Counted from the first letter of the stretch, positions 24,821 to 34,239 are shown. The stretch: 64,000 bases of DNA from DATAJX01 sp036261915 (GCA_036261915.1 DATAJX010000002.1:186001-250000), one strand, 5' to 3'. The notes: a model not told the origin generated them from the sequence alone. Program-made: numbers and translations.

Positions 24821-25769
24821 TGGAAGTTTAACGATCACGGCCAGCGATGCCGGGCAGCGGCTGGACCGGTTTTTGAAGAATCGCTTCCCGATGATCCCCT
24901 ACGGCGCGATCCAGAAATGGTTGCGCAAGGGCGATGTGCGCATCAACGGCAAGCGGGCCAAGCCGGATGCGCGGCTGGAGGAAAATGACGAATTGCGGCT
25001 GCCGCCGCAGGCCATGGCCGCGCCGCCCAAGAAGAACGAAGGCGTTTACACCGTGACCCATGCCGACCGCGATATGGTGAAGAAGGCATTGGTTTTTGAG
25101 GATGAGGCGATACTGGTTTTGAACAAGCCCGCCGGGCTTGGGGCGCAGGCGGGCGACGGGCAGACGCGCAGTCTGGACCGTATTCTGGCGGGGATATATG
25201 GCGCCGACAACGCGCCCAAGCTGGTACACCGGCTGGACCGCGAGACCACCGGCGTGATGGTGCTGGCCAAGACCCGCGCCGCCGCCGCCGCGCTGGGTGA
25301 GCAGTTTAAAGGGCGGGATGTGAGCAAGGAATACCTGGTGCTGGCGGTGGGCAAGCTGGCCGGGCAGACCAGTGGCGTGATTGACGTGAACCTGGCCAAG
25401 AAAGGCCCGATGGCCGTGGCTGGCGGGGAGGGCGACGTGGCCCAGACCCGCTGGAAGGTTTTGGCCAGTGGCGGCGAGGAGGAGAACCTTCATGTGATAT
25501 TGGCCGAGCCTCTGACCGGGCGCATGAACCAGATACGTGCGCACCTGGCCCACATCGGGTTGCCCCTGGTGGGTGACGGCAAGTACGGCGGCCCGCAGGC
25601 CCGCGAGTTGGCGCGCCGGTTGCTGACGCCGAACGTTTTGTATCTTCATGCCTGGAAACTGGCGTTGAGCCACCCCGTGACCGGTAAGCCCTGTCGCTGG
25701 GAAGCCGAAGCGCCGCCGCACTTTAGGGCGTTGACCGACCGCTTTGGAAGTGACACCCTGCCGTTCTGA
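24813..25769 (+). CDS. rluC: Ribosomal large-subunit pseudouridine synthase (RluC/RluD family)
   Basis: A 318-residue enzyme that converts uridines in 23S rRNA to pseudouridine. An S4 RNA-binding domain (about residues 12-70) precedes the catalytic domain, with HRLDRETTGVMVLAKT carrying the catalytic Asp. The late box LTGRMNQIRAHLAHIGLPLVGD is also typical. The exact RluC versus RluD assignment cannot be made by eye; the length fits RluC. It overlaps the hydrolase gene by 8 bases. Confidence 0.9.
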   Translation: MASGSLTITASDAGQRLDRFLKNRFPMIPYGAIQKWLRKGDVRINGKRAKPDARLEENDELRLPPQAMAAPPKKNEGVYTVTHADRDMVKKALVFEDEAILVLNKPAGLGAQAGDGQTRSLDRILAGIYGADNAPKLVHRLDRETTGVMVLAKTRAAAAALGEQFKGRDVSKEYLVLAVGKLAGQTSGVIDVNLAKKGPMAVAGGEGDVAQTRWKVLASGGEEENLHVILAEPLTGRMNQIRAHLAHIGLPLVGDGKYGGPQARELARRLLTPNVLYLHAWKLALSHPVTGKPCRWEAEAPPHFRALTDRFGSDTLPF

Positions 25770-25789
25770 ATTCAAGAAGGAAGAAACAC

Positions 25790-28435
25790 ATGCGCCTGAT
25801 CAAGGGTTTGATTTATACGGTGGCCGGTTTGGCGGCCTTAACGGTTGTGGCCGGAGGCGGGCTTATCGCCTATGTGCAGACCGCCGACCTTGGCCCGCTG
25901 GCAATCAAACTGGCCAAGGACTACGGCCATGTGGACGTGCGCGCGCAGGGTCCGCTGAACCTGAAGTTGTTCCCCAACCCGGAGCTGCATGCGGGCAAGC
26001 TGACCGTGATGGGTGCCCATGGCACCAAACCGCTGTTTGAAGCCGACAAGACCGACGTGACCTTGCGCTGGGGCAGCCTGCCCCTGCTGTGGAAAGGCAT
26101 GGTGCTGGAAAACGTGAGCCTGCAGAACCCCAATATTTACCTGAACAAACCCAAGAGCGGCCCGGCCAACTGGGAAATGGCCAGCAGCGGCGATACCGGC
26201 GCCAGCAAGAGCAGCGCCAAGCCTGCGAGTGGCGGTGGCGGGTTCAAGATCGGGCTGGGCAAGGCCAACATCAGCAACATGAATGTGACTTACATTGACG
26301 ACACCGTGGGCCGCCGCATGGAACTGCGCGGCCTGAACGTGGACACCGATGCGCGCGACCTGGCCAAGACCACCATGACTGCCAAGGGCACCATTAACGG
26401 CCAGCCGCTGGACGGCCGCGTGGACGTGAACGTGACCGACATGGACAAGGTTCCGCTGAAGCTGGCGCTGGCACTGGCCAATTTGCGCGTTGCCGCGCAG
26501 GGCGAAGTGGCCGACCAGAGCAGCTACAAGGGCGATATTAATGTGCAGAGCCCCGATATTCGGGCCACTTACGTTGCCGCTTTGGGCAATGCCCCGGCCG
26601 AAGTGCCGAGCGCGCCGCTGAGCCTGACCGGCCATGTGGCGTTTGAGAAGAACGAGGTGGAACTTTCGGCCTTTGCGTTGAAGCTGGGCGACCTGCTGCG
26701 TGCCGGTGGCGAGCTGGCGGTGAAGACCGGCAGCAAGCCGAGCGCCAAGGGCACCTTGCAGGTGCAGGGCAACAACCTGCGCGCGCTGGCGGCTCTGGGG
26801 ACGGGCAAGGCCAACCCGAACATCCCCGCTTTGGGTTTTAGCGCCCAGACCACTTTGGCGGGTGAGGATGTGATCAAATTGACCAAATTCAGCGCGCAGT
26901 TAGCTGATGTTGTTAATGTGGGCGGTGATGTGACCATCACCCCGCGCGCCGGCAAGGCGCCGCTGGCTGAAGGGCAGGTGAACCTGCGTGCCGCCAGCAC
27001 CCGTGCGCTAGGCCAGGCCTTTGGCGTGAACCAGACCTTGCCTGCGCAGCCGCTGGCGTTGAGCACCAGCTTTAAGGGTGGCGATGAATGGAGCCTGCCC
27101 GACCTGAGCCTGACGTTGAGCAACTTGCTGAGCGCCAGTGCGAATGTATCGGTGAAGACCGGTGGCGCTTTGGCGGTGAAGGGGAATGTGGATATTAGCG
27201 GCAACGACCTGAAGACGACCGCCGGTGCCTTTGGCGTGGCGAACGCCAAACTGCCCAGCACCCGCTTTACCGTAAAGGCCGACATTGCCGGTGACAGCGC
27301 CATTGAGCTGAAGAACCTGAGTGTGAACCTTCCGCAATTGGCTGAAGCCACTGGTACGGCGAAATTCACCCCTGCCGCAGGCAATGGCCCTGCCGACCTG
27401 AAGGCCAACCTGAGCGTGAAGAAGCTTGACCTGACCGCGCTGGGTGTTTGTGCCCCGGTGGCCGGGCCGCAGGTGAGCGCGGCCGCCAACGGCGGTGCCG
27501 GTGGCGCCAATGCGGGCAGTGGGTCGCCCTTCAACAATACGCCGATCGACCTGACGGCGCTGAAAGGCACGACCTTTGCCATTGACGTGGACGTGGACAA
27601 CCTGGATTGCGCGCGTTGGCCGGTGACGACCTTTAAGGGCAACATGGTGAACACCACCGACAAGCTGACGTTGAACAACATCAACGCCGGTTTGGCCGGC
27701 GGCACCGCCAGCGTGAACGGCAGCCTGAGCCACAGCGGCACGCCCGCGCTGGCGCTGACCGTGAAGGTGGCGAATGTGCCGGTGGAGAAGTTCGTTTCGA
27801 CCCTGAAGGACCGTGGGGTTGAGTTGCCGATTAATGTGGATGGCAACCTGAGCGCCGTGGGCGCCAGCAGCCAGGCATTGGCCAGCAGCCTGAAGGGCAC
27901 GCTGGTGATGAACGCCGACAAAGGGCGCATACCGTACACCAACCTGCTGGGCGGCGTGAGCAACGTTGAGCGCCTGCTGAACGGCAGCGCGCCGGTGAGC
28001 AACGGCAACGGGAATATCCAGAAGTTTGTGGCCAGCTACGACATTAGCGGTGGCGTGGCCAAGACGAAGGAGTTCACCTTCACCACCGATGGGGCGTTTA
28101 GCGCCACCGGCACCGGCAGCATTGATATTGGCGGTTGGGCCATTGATTACACCGTGACCCCGCAAGTGGCGGCCAGCAACCAGATCGCCGTGCCGGTATT
28201 GATCAAGGGTGCGTTGAGCGCCCCGAGCATCGGGCCTGACCCGGCGTTTATCCAGAAGCTGACCGGCCGGTTGGCCAAGGAAGGCCTGAAGCTTCTGAAC
28301 GTGGGTGGCGACAAGGCCGGGAACATCGGCACCGCCATTGGCGGCGTGCTGAGCGGGCAGGGCACCAACACCAGCGAGACCAAGGAGATGATCAACAAGG
28401 GGTTGAACAACCTGCTGAAGAACATCGGGAAGTAA
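25790..28435 (+). CDS. AsmA-family protein
   Basis: An 881-residue protein anchored by one N-terminal membrane span (about residues 7-29), with the rest in the periplasm. The N-terminal AsmA domain is recognisable (TADLGPLAIKLAKDYGHVDV) and the C-terminal AsmA_2-type region continues to residue 850. Such proteins form long bridges thought to move phospholipids or tune outer-membrane composition. Four blocks repeat a beta-rich pattern. An AAGGAAG site precedes ATG 25790. A terminator follows at 28446. Confidence 0.88.
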   Translation: MRLIKGLIYTVAGLAALTVVAGGGLIAYVQTADLGPLAIKLAKDYGHVDVRAQGPLNLKLFPNPELHAGKLTVMGAHGTKPLFEADKTDVTLRWGSLPLLWKGMVLENVSLQNPNIYLNKPKSGPANWEMASSGDTGASKSSAKPASGGGGFKIGLGKANISNMNVTYIDDTVGRRMELRGLNVDTDARDLAKTTMTAKGTINGQPLDGRVDVNVTDMDKVPLKLALALANLRVAAQGEVADQSSYKGDINVQSPDIRATYVAALGNAPAEVPSAPLSLTGHVAFEKNEVELSAFALKLGDLLRAGGELAVKTGSKPSAKGTLQVQGNNLRALAALGTGKANPNIPALGFSAQTTLAGEDVIKLTKFSAQLADVVNVGGDVTITPRAGKAPLAEGQVNLRAASTRALGQAFGVNQTLPAQPLALSTSFKGGDEWSLPDLSLTLSNLLSASANVSVKTGGALAVKGNVDISGNDLKTTAGAFGVANAKLPSTRFTVKADIAGDSAIELKNLSVNLPQLAEATGTAKFTPAAGNGPADLKANLSVKKLDLTALGVCAPVAGPQVSAAANGGAGGANAGSGSPFNNTPIDLTALKGTTFAIDVDVDNLDCARWPVTTFKGNMVNTTDKLTLNNINAGLAGGTASVNGSLSHSGTPALALTVKVANVPVEKFVSTLKDRGVELPINVDGNLSAVGASSQALASSLKGTLVMNADKGRIPYTNLLGGVSNVERLLNGSAPVSNGNGNIQKFVASYDISGGVAKTKEFTFTTDGAFSATGTGSIDIGGWAIDYTVTPQVAASNQIAVPVLIKGALSAPSIGPDPAFIQKLTGRLAKEGLKLLNVGGDKAGNIGTAIGGVLSGQGTNTSETKEMINKGLNNLLKNIGK

Positions 28436-28445
28436 GGACGTCTGA

Positions 28446-28473
28446 TAATAAACCGGCCTGTGGGCCGGTTTAT
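28446..28473 (+). terminator. Rho-independent terminator after asmA
   Basis: ATAAACCGGCC-TGT-GGGCCGGTTTAT is a near-perfect stem. Confidence 0.75.
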
Positions 28474-28510
28474 GGTTGGGTGGGAGAAGGATAAGAAAGA
28501 CCGATGAAAA

Positions 28511-28621
<111 letters not shown>

Positions 28622-28670
28622 ACACCCGCGCGGTATAGCCGAAAGCGCTTGCGAGGCCAAGACCTTAAAC

Positions 28671-28692
28671 GAAAAAAGGGCTATTCGCCCTT
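28671..28692 (-). terminator. Hairpin spanning the stop codon of the 55-residue gene
   Basis: On the minus strand AAAAGGGC-GAATA-GCCCTTTT with more T after it. The stop codon of the small gene 28681-28848 lies in its loop. Confidence 0.7.
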
Positions 28693-28848
28693 TTCGTCGT
28701 GGTTCTTTTGGAGGAAGGGAACCTGGCTGATGTGATAGCTGAGGCCGCCGATTTCGACCATCTCTTCCATAGGTCGGTTTTTAGGGGGTGGTGGCGGGTT
28801 TTTGATATCTCCCGCCAAGCAGAAAATGTCAGCATAGTTTTTTGCCAT
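28681..28848 (-). CDS. 55-residue hypothetical protein
   Basis: A small gene read from ATG 28848 to TAG 28681. The product begins MAKNYADIFCLAGDIKNPPP, has a run of five prolines, and ends in a charged tail (KNHDEKGE). AGGGAT lies upstream as a modest ribosome site. Its stop sits in a terminator hairpin, and the frame uses ordinary codons, which supports a real gene. There is no signal peptide or membrane span. The family is unknown. It lies between the autotransporter terminator and tRNA-Pro. Confidence 0.6.
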   Translation of the reverse strand: MAKNYADIFCLAGDIKNPPPPPKNRPMEEMVEIGGLSYHISQVPFLQKNHDEKGE

Positions 28849-28892
28849 GGCAATATCCCTGAGATGTTTCGTTCAATGGGAGGACTATAGTA

Positions 28893-28923
28893 TAAAAAAG
28901 GCCCCGAAGTGGGGCCCTTTTTT
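28893..28923 (-). terminator. Terminator of the autotransporter gene
   Basis: AAAAAAGGGCCCCA-CTTC-GGGGCCTTTTTT on the minus strand. It is nearly symmetrical, so it could also act on the + strand. Confidence 0.85.
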
Positions 28924-28934
28924 GCCGATATGGC

Positions 28935-31379
28935 TTAGAAAGGCCAGCGGACCTTGACCTGACCGGTGTGGCCGGTGGCCGAGTTGCGGATATCGGCATC
29001 GTAATCGACGCTGAAATCGACGCCGTCGGCGCTGGTGAGCAGGACGCCCGCACCCAGGTTAACCGAACCACGCGAGGTTTCGATGCCGTTGGTGCTGAAG
29101 CTGCTGCCGCCGGCGACGAAGTTGCTGGTGGTTTGCAGTTGGGTGTCGCCCGTACGGTAGTTGAGTTTGGCGTGGGCGCGGGGACGGATGGCGCCACCGT
29201 TGTCGGTCTTGATGTTGTAGGCGGTTTCGAGGCCTGCACCGAGATCGAGGGCCGACAGGTTGTCGGGGTTGACACGCAGCGCGGCCGGGCCGGTTTCGGT
29301 GTAGCTCTCTTGGTCGAGCAGGGTGTACTGCGCGCTGGCGACCGGGGTGAGGGTGAACTCGTTGGTTACAGCGATATCGCGGCCGGTTTGCAGGCGGGCT
29401 TGGTATTGCAGGCCCTTCCAGTCGCCGTTGGTGGAAGTGCCGAAGCCGACCACGTTACGCTTGCTGTCGAACTGGTTGTAGGCAAAGCCCAGCTGACCGT
29501 TGATGAAGTAACCGTCTTCCATGGCCTTGGAGCCGTAGATGGTGGCCATGTAGCTGTCGATGTCGGTTTGCGCGTCGCCGGCACCCTTGCTGTTGACGTT
29601 GGAGTGACCGTAGGTGAAGGCCGCACCGGTTGTGACGCCGTCGATGAGGGTGTCGGTATCGACACCGGCGGTGGCGCCGCCCGTGTTGGCGTTGTAGCCC
29701 GGGTTGCCCTTGCGGTTATCCTGGTTGGTGACGTTACCGAAACCTTGCAGCCAGAGGTGGCCTGCCGAGACGCGGTCGCCGGTGGCTACGCCGCTAAGCG
29801 CGGTGCTGCGCAGCGAGGCCAGGCGGTCGTTGATGTTGTTGTTGCTTTGCGTGCCGATATCGACCGCGGCCATGCCGACGCCCGCATCGACAGCCGGGGC
29901 CAGGGATTCGACCACGTTGTTGACACCTGCGGCGCTGGTTTGGCTACCGATGGTGCTTTGCACGGTAAGCAGGTCGCCCGTGGCATTGGCGCCGAGGTTA
30001 TCGAGCACGTTGGCTGCGGCCTTGCCGGTTTCGGAATCGGTGAGGCTGGCGGTGGCGGCGCGCACGATGGTGAGGCTGACGTTATTGGTGCCCACGGTAC
30101 GGCTGACGGTGAAGGTGTAAACACCTTGCTGCGACTTGGTGAGGATGGGCGAGGAGGCATCGCCGGCCGAGCCGGTGATGATGCTGTAGCTGGTGCCGCT
30201 GGCGATGAAGCCTGCGGTATTGGCCACGTTGATGGTGAGCGAGGTGTTGGTAAGCACCGCGGCGCCGTTGGTGACCTTAAGCACACCAGCGGTTTTGGAG
30301 GTGCCGACGTCGATGGTGAGTTTACCGAGGCTGCCGAGAACGTCGGTTTGCACGATGCTCTTGTCGCCGATGTGCAGGACACCGCCGCTGTTGACGTTGA
30401 GGGTGCCGGTGGTGCCGCCGTCGTTGGTGATGGTGGCGCCGTTAAGCACGTTGAGGGTGCCGCTGACGTTGATCTTGCCGTCGTTCACCAGACCGAAGGA
30501 GGCGGTGCTGGCATTGACGTTAAGGGTGGCACCGGTGCCGACGTTGAGGTTGTTGTTGAACGAACCGAACGTACCAGTACCGTTGTTGAGGTTAACGGTG
30601 GTGTTGCTGATGTTGATGTTGTTGAAGCCGGTGATGTTGTTGGCCACGTTCCAGACACGGGTGCCCGAAACATTGAGGGTGCTGTTGCCAGCGCCTCCGG
30701 TGCCGGTACCGGAAATGGTGCCGGTGATGACGCCACCGGTGTAGTTGAGCACCTTGGCGGTGGCGCCGGTACCCATGCCGATGTTGCCGTTTACCGTACC
30801 GCCGCTGATGTTGACGGTGTCGGTGCCAGCGCCGAAATCGAGGTTGCCGTTAACGGTACCGCCGGTTTGACGGTAGGTGTCGTCGCCACCTTGGGTGGTG
30901 ATGTTGCCGGTGATGGTGCCGGCCGACACGTTGACCACGTTGTTGCCGCTGCCCAGGGCGATGGAGCCGCTGATGGTGCCGGAGTTGTTAAGGGTGACGG
31001 CGTTGGTCATGTTGCTGAGCGCGATGGAGGGCGAGCTGCTGCCAGCGATGATGGAACCGAAGTTGGTGATGGTGGTGGCAACGTTGCCGGCAGCCGGGCT
31101 GGCGGTGGCGCTGATGACCGGGTTTTCGTTGGAGCGGACGATACCACCGGTGTTGATAGTGATGGAGTTGTCGCCGGCCACGGTGGCGCTGATGGTGATG
31201 GCCGTGCCGCTGGGAACAGTGAGGTTACCTGTGCCGGTGACCAGGATACCGCTGGTGCTGTCGGAGGTGGTGGCGGCGCTGCCGGTGCTGGTATTGATGG
31301 TGGTCAGGGCGTTGGCCGAGGCGCTGACCGCGACGAATGCGGTACTGGCCAGCAACACCTTACGGAAACTGAGGGTCAT
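28935..31379 (-). CDS. Autotransporter (type V secretion) surface protein
   Basis: An 814-residue surface protein. The start MTLSFRKVLLASTAFVAVSA is a signal peptide. Residues about 30-420 are a passenger of Gly/Asn/Thr-rich repeats (TVNGNI, SGTITGN, LNVNSGG) that should fold as a beta-helix. Residues about 540-814 are a predicted beta-barrel translocator domain ending in the outer-membrane signature KVRWPF. The passenger carries no catalytic motif that I see, so adhesion or shielding is the likely role. It diverges from the lipoprotein hydrolase gene across 93 bases. Codons for the repeats are uniform, suggesting internal duplication. Confidence 0.9.
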   Translation of the reverse strand: MTLSFRKVLLASTAFVAVSASANALTTINTSTGSAATTSDSTSGILVTGTGNLTVPSGTAITISATVAGDNSITINTGGIVRSNENPVISATASPAAGNVATTITNFGSIIAGSSSPSIALSNMTNAVTLNNSGTISGSIALGSGNNVVNVSAGTITGNITTQGGDDTYRQTGGTVNGNLDFGAGTDTVNISGGTVNGNIGMGTGATAKVLNYTGGVITGTISGTGTGGAGNSTLNVSGTRVWNVANNITGFNNINISNTTVNLNNGTGTFGSFNNNLNVGTGATLNVNASTASFGLVNDGKINVSGTLNVLNGATITNDGGTTGTLNVNSGGVLHIGDKSIVQTDVLGSLGKLTIDVGTSKTAGVLKVTNGAAVLTNTSLTINVANTAGFIASGTSYSIITGSAGDASSPILTKSQQGVYTFTVSRTVGTNNVSLTIVRAATASLTDSETGKAAANVLDNLGANATGDLLTVQSTIGSQTSAAGVNNVVESLAPAVDAGVGMAAVDIGTQSNNNINDRLASLRSTALSGVATGDRVSAGHLWLQGFGNVTNQDNRKGNPGYNANTGGATAGVDTDTLIDGVTTGAAFTYGHSNVNSKGAGDAQTDIDSYMATIYGSKAMEDGYFINGQLGFAYNQFDSKRNVVGFGTSTNGDWKGLQYQARLQTGRDIAVTNEFTLTPVASAQYTLLDQESYTETGPAALRVNPDNLSALDLGAGLETAYNIKTDNGGAIRPRAHAKLNYRTGDTQLQTTSNFVAGGSSFSTNGIETSRGSVNLGAGVLLTSADGVDFSVDYDADIRNSATGHTGQVKVRWPF

Positions 31380-31472
31380 GAGGGGTAACTTCCTGTTATA
31401 TTGTTCGTTATGCAAAGTTGTGCACATAGTGGCGAAGCGATATGCTGCGTGCAACCGACAAAGAAGAAATCA

Positions 31473-32372
31473 ATGCCTAAAACAACACCTCTGTTGCTGA
31501 AAACCCTCACCGTTTGTTGTGCGATTATATTGGCCGCCTGCGGCAGTGTGCCCGACCTGGGTGACCAGTTTGCCAATAAAAGGGGTATCAACCGGGGGTT
31601 GAACAGCACGGGCTTCAGGGTGGGTGGCATTGAGGTGGGGCCCTGGTGGGTGACGATGGCCGAGCGGGGCGGAAAATCGGACATTGTACGCATATATATA
31701 GAAGGGGATGGGCAGGCTTACATCACGCCATTGCAGCCCAGCGGCAACCCGACCCCCAAAAAGCCGGTGGCGCTTGACCTGGCCAAGGCCGAAAACAAGG
31801 ACGGCGGGGTGTTTTATCTGGCGCGGCCTTGCCAGTTTGCCAACCTGAACAGCCAGCCCTGCGGCCGCGAGGTGTGGACCATCGCCCGTTTTGACGAGCA
31901 GGTGATGGACGGTTATGCCGCGGCGGTGCGCAAGCTGTTGAGCGGCCAGCCGTTACCTGAAACCGGCAGCCAGCTGGCCGAAATGCCCGGCGCGCAGGTG
32001 GCGGGCAGGCAGGCCGTGATTATTGGTTATAGCGGCGGTGCCGCTATTGCGCTGGAGGTGGCCAAGCGCGTGCCGCAGGTGATCGGGGTGATCACCGTGG
32101 CCGGGAACATCGACCCCGCCGCCACCAACGAGTGGCACAGGGTCAGTGCCATGCCCACGGCGGTGCGCCCGTACCAGTACCCGGGCCGGTTGGCGGAAAT
32201 TCCGGTTTTGCACCTGGTGGGGGCGAAGGATGAGGTCATCCGCCCCGAGCTGACCCGGCAGGTGATCGATGGTGCGGGCCGTTTGGCCTGCACCAAAATC
32301 GAGGTGGTGCCCGACGCCAGCCACAACGAGGGTTGGGGCAAGGTGTGGCCGGTCGCGTTGCCTCGCTGTTAA
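31473..32372 (+). CDS. Lipoprotein alpha/beta hydrolase
   Basis: A 299-residue protein with a lipoprotein signal peptide ending in lipobox LAAC (Cys about 24 after MPKTTPLLLKTL). The body has a hydrolase elbow GYSGGAA (Ser about 189), an Asp in HLVGAKDEV and His in VPDASHNEG, giving a full triad. It would sit in the periplasm on a membrane. Substrate unknown; an esterase or lipase role is inferred. It is the first of two co-directional genes, followed 41 bases later by the nicotianamine-synthase-like gene. Confidence 0.78.
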   Translation: MPKTTPLLLKTLTVCCAIILAACGSVPDLGDQFANKRGINRGLNSTGFRVGGIEVGPWWVTMAERGGKSDIVRIYIEGDGQAYITPLQPSGNPTPKKPVALDLAKAENKDGGVFYLARPCQFANLNSQPCGREVWTIARFDEQVMDGYAAAVRKLLSGQPLPETGSQLAEMPGAQVAGRQAVIIGYSGGAAIALEVAKRVPQVIGVITVAGNIDPAATNEWHRVSAMPTAVRPYQYPGRLAEIPVLHLVGAKDEVIRPELTRQVIDGAGRLACTKIEVVPDASHNEGWGKVWPVALPRC

Positions 32373-32413
32373 ACCTGTATTGTGCCCGCGCGTAACGGCT
32401 GCTACATAGCTGC

Positions 32414-33241
32414 ATGTTTGCCGCGTTGCCCCTACCCAGCCATGACAGTGTGAGTGCACGTGTAAGGGCCATTTTGGCCAGCCTATTGCCCTTGCCGCAT
32501 TTGGGCCCCCAGCCGCTGGTTGACAGCCTGCTGGGTGAGCTGGTGAACATGGCGCGCCTGCCATTGGGTTTGCGCCGGGCCGAGGCGGTTTTGCGCAACC
32601 TGGACACCGACGGCACCTTGCCCAGCCTGCATGCCCTGTGCGCGGATGCGGAGTATCGGCTTGAGGCTGACTGGGCCCGCAAGGTGGCGGTGAGCGCCAA
32701 CCCGTTGCGGATGCTGCGGCGCTTTCACTACTGGACCAACTACGTGAAGCTGGCCCGGCTGGAAGTGAAGGCCTTGCGCAGCCAGAACCCGGACGTGAAG
32801 CGCGTTTTATTTGTGGGGGCGGGGCCTTTGCCGTTGTCTTCGTACATGCTGGCGGCCAAGCATGGGTTGCAGGTGGACAACCTTGACCGGAGTGGTGACG
32901 CCTGCGCCTGCGCACTGCACTGGCTGAAAAAGCTGCCCAAGACCGGCAACATGGCCTGCCACCACGCCGATGTGACCGAGTTTGGCAGTTTTGACGGCTA
33001 TGATGCGGTGATTTTGGCCGCCCTGGTGGGGTTGAGCAGTGCGGAGAAGAAGCGTTTGATCGACTACATGGCGGCGCGGATGAAGCCGGAGCAGCTGTTA
33101 CTGGTGAGGTCTGTTCGTGGATTGCGGCGTTTGCTGTACCCGATGGTGCATACAGCCGAGTTGGAAGGGTTTGAGGTGATGAAGGCGGTGCACCCGCGCG
33201 GTGAGGTGATCAACTCGGCCCTTGTGTTGCGCCGGAAATAG
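32414..33241 (+). CDS. Nicotianamine-synthase-like enzyme
   Basis: A 275-residue cytosolic protein. A Rossmann-type SAM site appears as FVGAGPLPLSS (residues 133-143), followed by VDNLDRSGDACACAL (154-168), YDAVILAALVGL (196-207) and a C-terminal MRS-like segment LLVRSVRGLRRLLYPMV. This run of motifs, especially GPLPLTS-type and AALVG, is the pattern of nicotianamine synthases, which join aminobutyrate units from S-adenosylmethionine to give metal chelators. Bacterial relatives (CntL) make opine metallophores. No opine dehydrogenase or exporter is next to it. A general methyltransferase is the alternative. Confidence 0.72.
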   Translation: MFAALPLPSHDSVSARVRAILASLLPLPHLGPQPLVDSLLGELVNMARLPLGLRRAEAVLRNLDTDGTLPSLHALCADAEYRLEADWARKVAVSANPLRMLRRFHYWTNYVKLARLEVKALRSQNPDVKRVLFVGAGPLPLSSYMLAAKHGLQVDNLDRSGDACACALHWLKKLPKTGNMACHHADVTEFGSFDGYDAVILAALVGLSSAEKKRLIDYMAARMKPEQLLLVRSVRGLRRLLYPMVHTAELEGFEVMKAVHPRGEVINSALVLRRK

Positions 33242-33270
33242 AAAACCGCCCCTGGAGGGGCGGTTTTTTT
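33241..33270. terminator. Bidirectional terminator
   Basis: GAAAACCGCCCC-TGGA-GGGGCGGTTTTTTT lies between the convergent genes at 32414 and 33276. Confidence 0.88.
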
Positions 33271-33275
33271 GTTGG

Positions 33276-33965
33276 CTATAGCGCTTCCCAGCTGAGCTGG
33301 TCGGCGGCCATAAGCCGGGTGGCATCGAGCAGGACTACGTTGTGGCCCAGTTTGGCCGCCACCAGCTTTTGCAGGGCGTGCACACCCAGCAGGGTGTGCA
33401 GGCTGGCCGCAAGCGCTGGCGGGTAGGCCCAGGGCGTTTTGGGCAGGTTGCCCAGGCTTTTGAGGTAGGCCAGGCCGTCGGCGCAGCGTTGGGTGGCCAG
33501 TTGCCAGAGGGCTTCGGGCGCGTCGCTTTCGGGCAGGTAGGCTGGCTCGTTCTTATCGACCCACAGCCACATTTTGTGGGCGGTGGAGGCCGATATGTCG
33601 GAGCCCGCAAGGCTGCGGCCGCCGAGCTTTTTGATGCCCACCACGCCGCCGGGGCCGGGGTCGGCGCCTTCTTCGTAGGCGTTGGGGTGGTAGGCCTGCA
33701 GCACCAACTGAGTGCCGAGCAGTTCTTCGGCCGCCAACTGGTAAAGCGGGTAGGCCGCGAAGCCTACCATTTGCTGCCGCACGTCACCGTTACCGACCTG
33801 GCAGCCCAGGCACAGGTAAGGCAGGCGGCCGTTCAGGTGCGGGCTTTTGAGGCTTTCGGCATAGGCGGCAAGGGCCGGGGCATGGCTTTTTTGAAGCCGG
33901 ACAAAGGTTTTTTCCTGCACCGGGCTGGAGGCCACGGTGTGGAGCGGAGGGGTTTTAAGCAGCAT
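33276..33965 (-). CDS. Hypothetical protein
   Basis: A 229-residue protein with no signal peptide or membrane segment. It has three Trp-rich stretches (HKMWLWVDK, PEALWQLA, PWAYPPAL) and a Cys pair in LCLGCQVG. It could be soluble and helical at the C-terminus. It converges on the nicotianamine-synthase-like gene. The family is not recognised. Confidence 0.68.
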   Translation of the reverse strand: MLLKTPPLHTVASSPVQEKTFVRLQKSHAPALAAYAESLKSPHLNGRLPYLCLGCQVGNGDVRQQMVGFAAYPLYQLAAEELLGTQLVLQAYHPNAYEEGADPGPGGVVGIKKLGGRSLAGSDISASTAHKMWLWVDKNEPAYLPESDAPEALWQLATQRCADGLAYLKSLGNLPKTPWAYPPALAASLHTLLGVHALQKLVAAKLGHNVVLLDATRLMAADQLSWEAL

Positions 33966-34239
33966 GAAAGGGTATCTCCGTAAACGTCAGACAAGGTATT
34001 GATGACATTGGCAGGGTAACAGGCCTGTCAAGCCCTGTTGAATCAGTGGTTTATTTGTTTTAGATAATGTATACATTTTTGTTGACAAGCGGAGCGGCAA
34101 CGGGCTAAACGCCCGGGACTGATTCACTTGATTGAACTTTTTTAGCGCCTCTGCCTTGGCAGATGAGCCCCCCTTACGACCCTTCGCCCGGCCGCCATGG
34201 CCGATTTACTTCTGACTTCTAACCGCATGGAGGAAAAAC
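33966..34239. promoter_or_regulatory. Divergent intergenic region before the amyloid-like cluster
   Basis: 274 bases without a gene. It contains a perfect 12-bp palindrome AATGTATACATT at 34066-34077, TTGACA at 34082-34087 on the + strand and TTGACA on the minus strand near 34022-34027, and a small hairpin GGGC-TAAAC-GCCC. It likely holds the promoters for both flanking genes. GAGGAA gives a ribosome site for 34240. No regulator can be named. Confidence 0.4.

Noticed and set aside
28968..31388. Long + strand frame opposite the autotransporter (806 codons)
   Set aside because: An effect of repeated GGC/GTG codons on the opposite strand; Gly/Val/Asp-rich translation without a start context.
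34061..34090. dif-like recombination site around AATGTATACATT
   Set aside because: Only the central bases resemble a Xer site; the flanking arms do not match the conserved XerD half-site.
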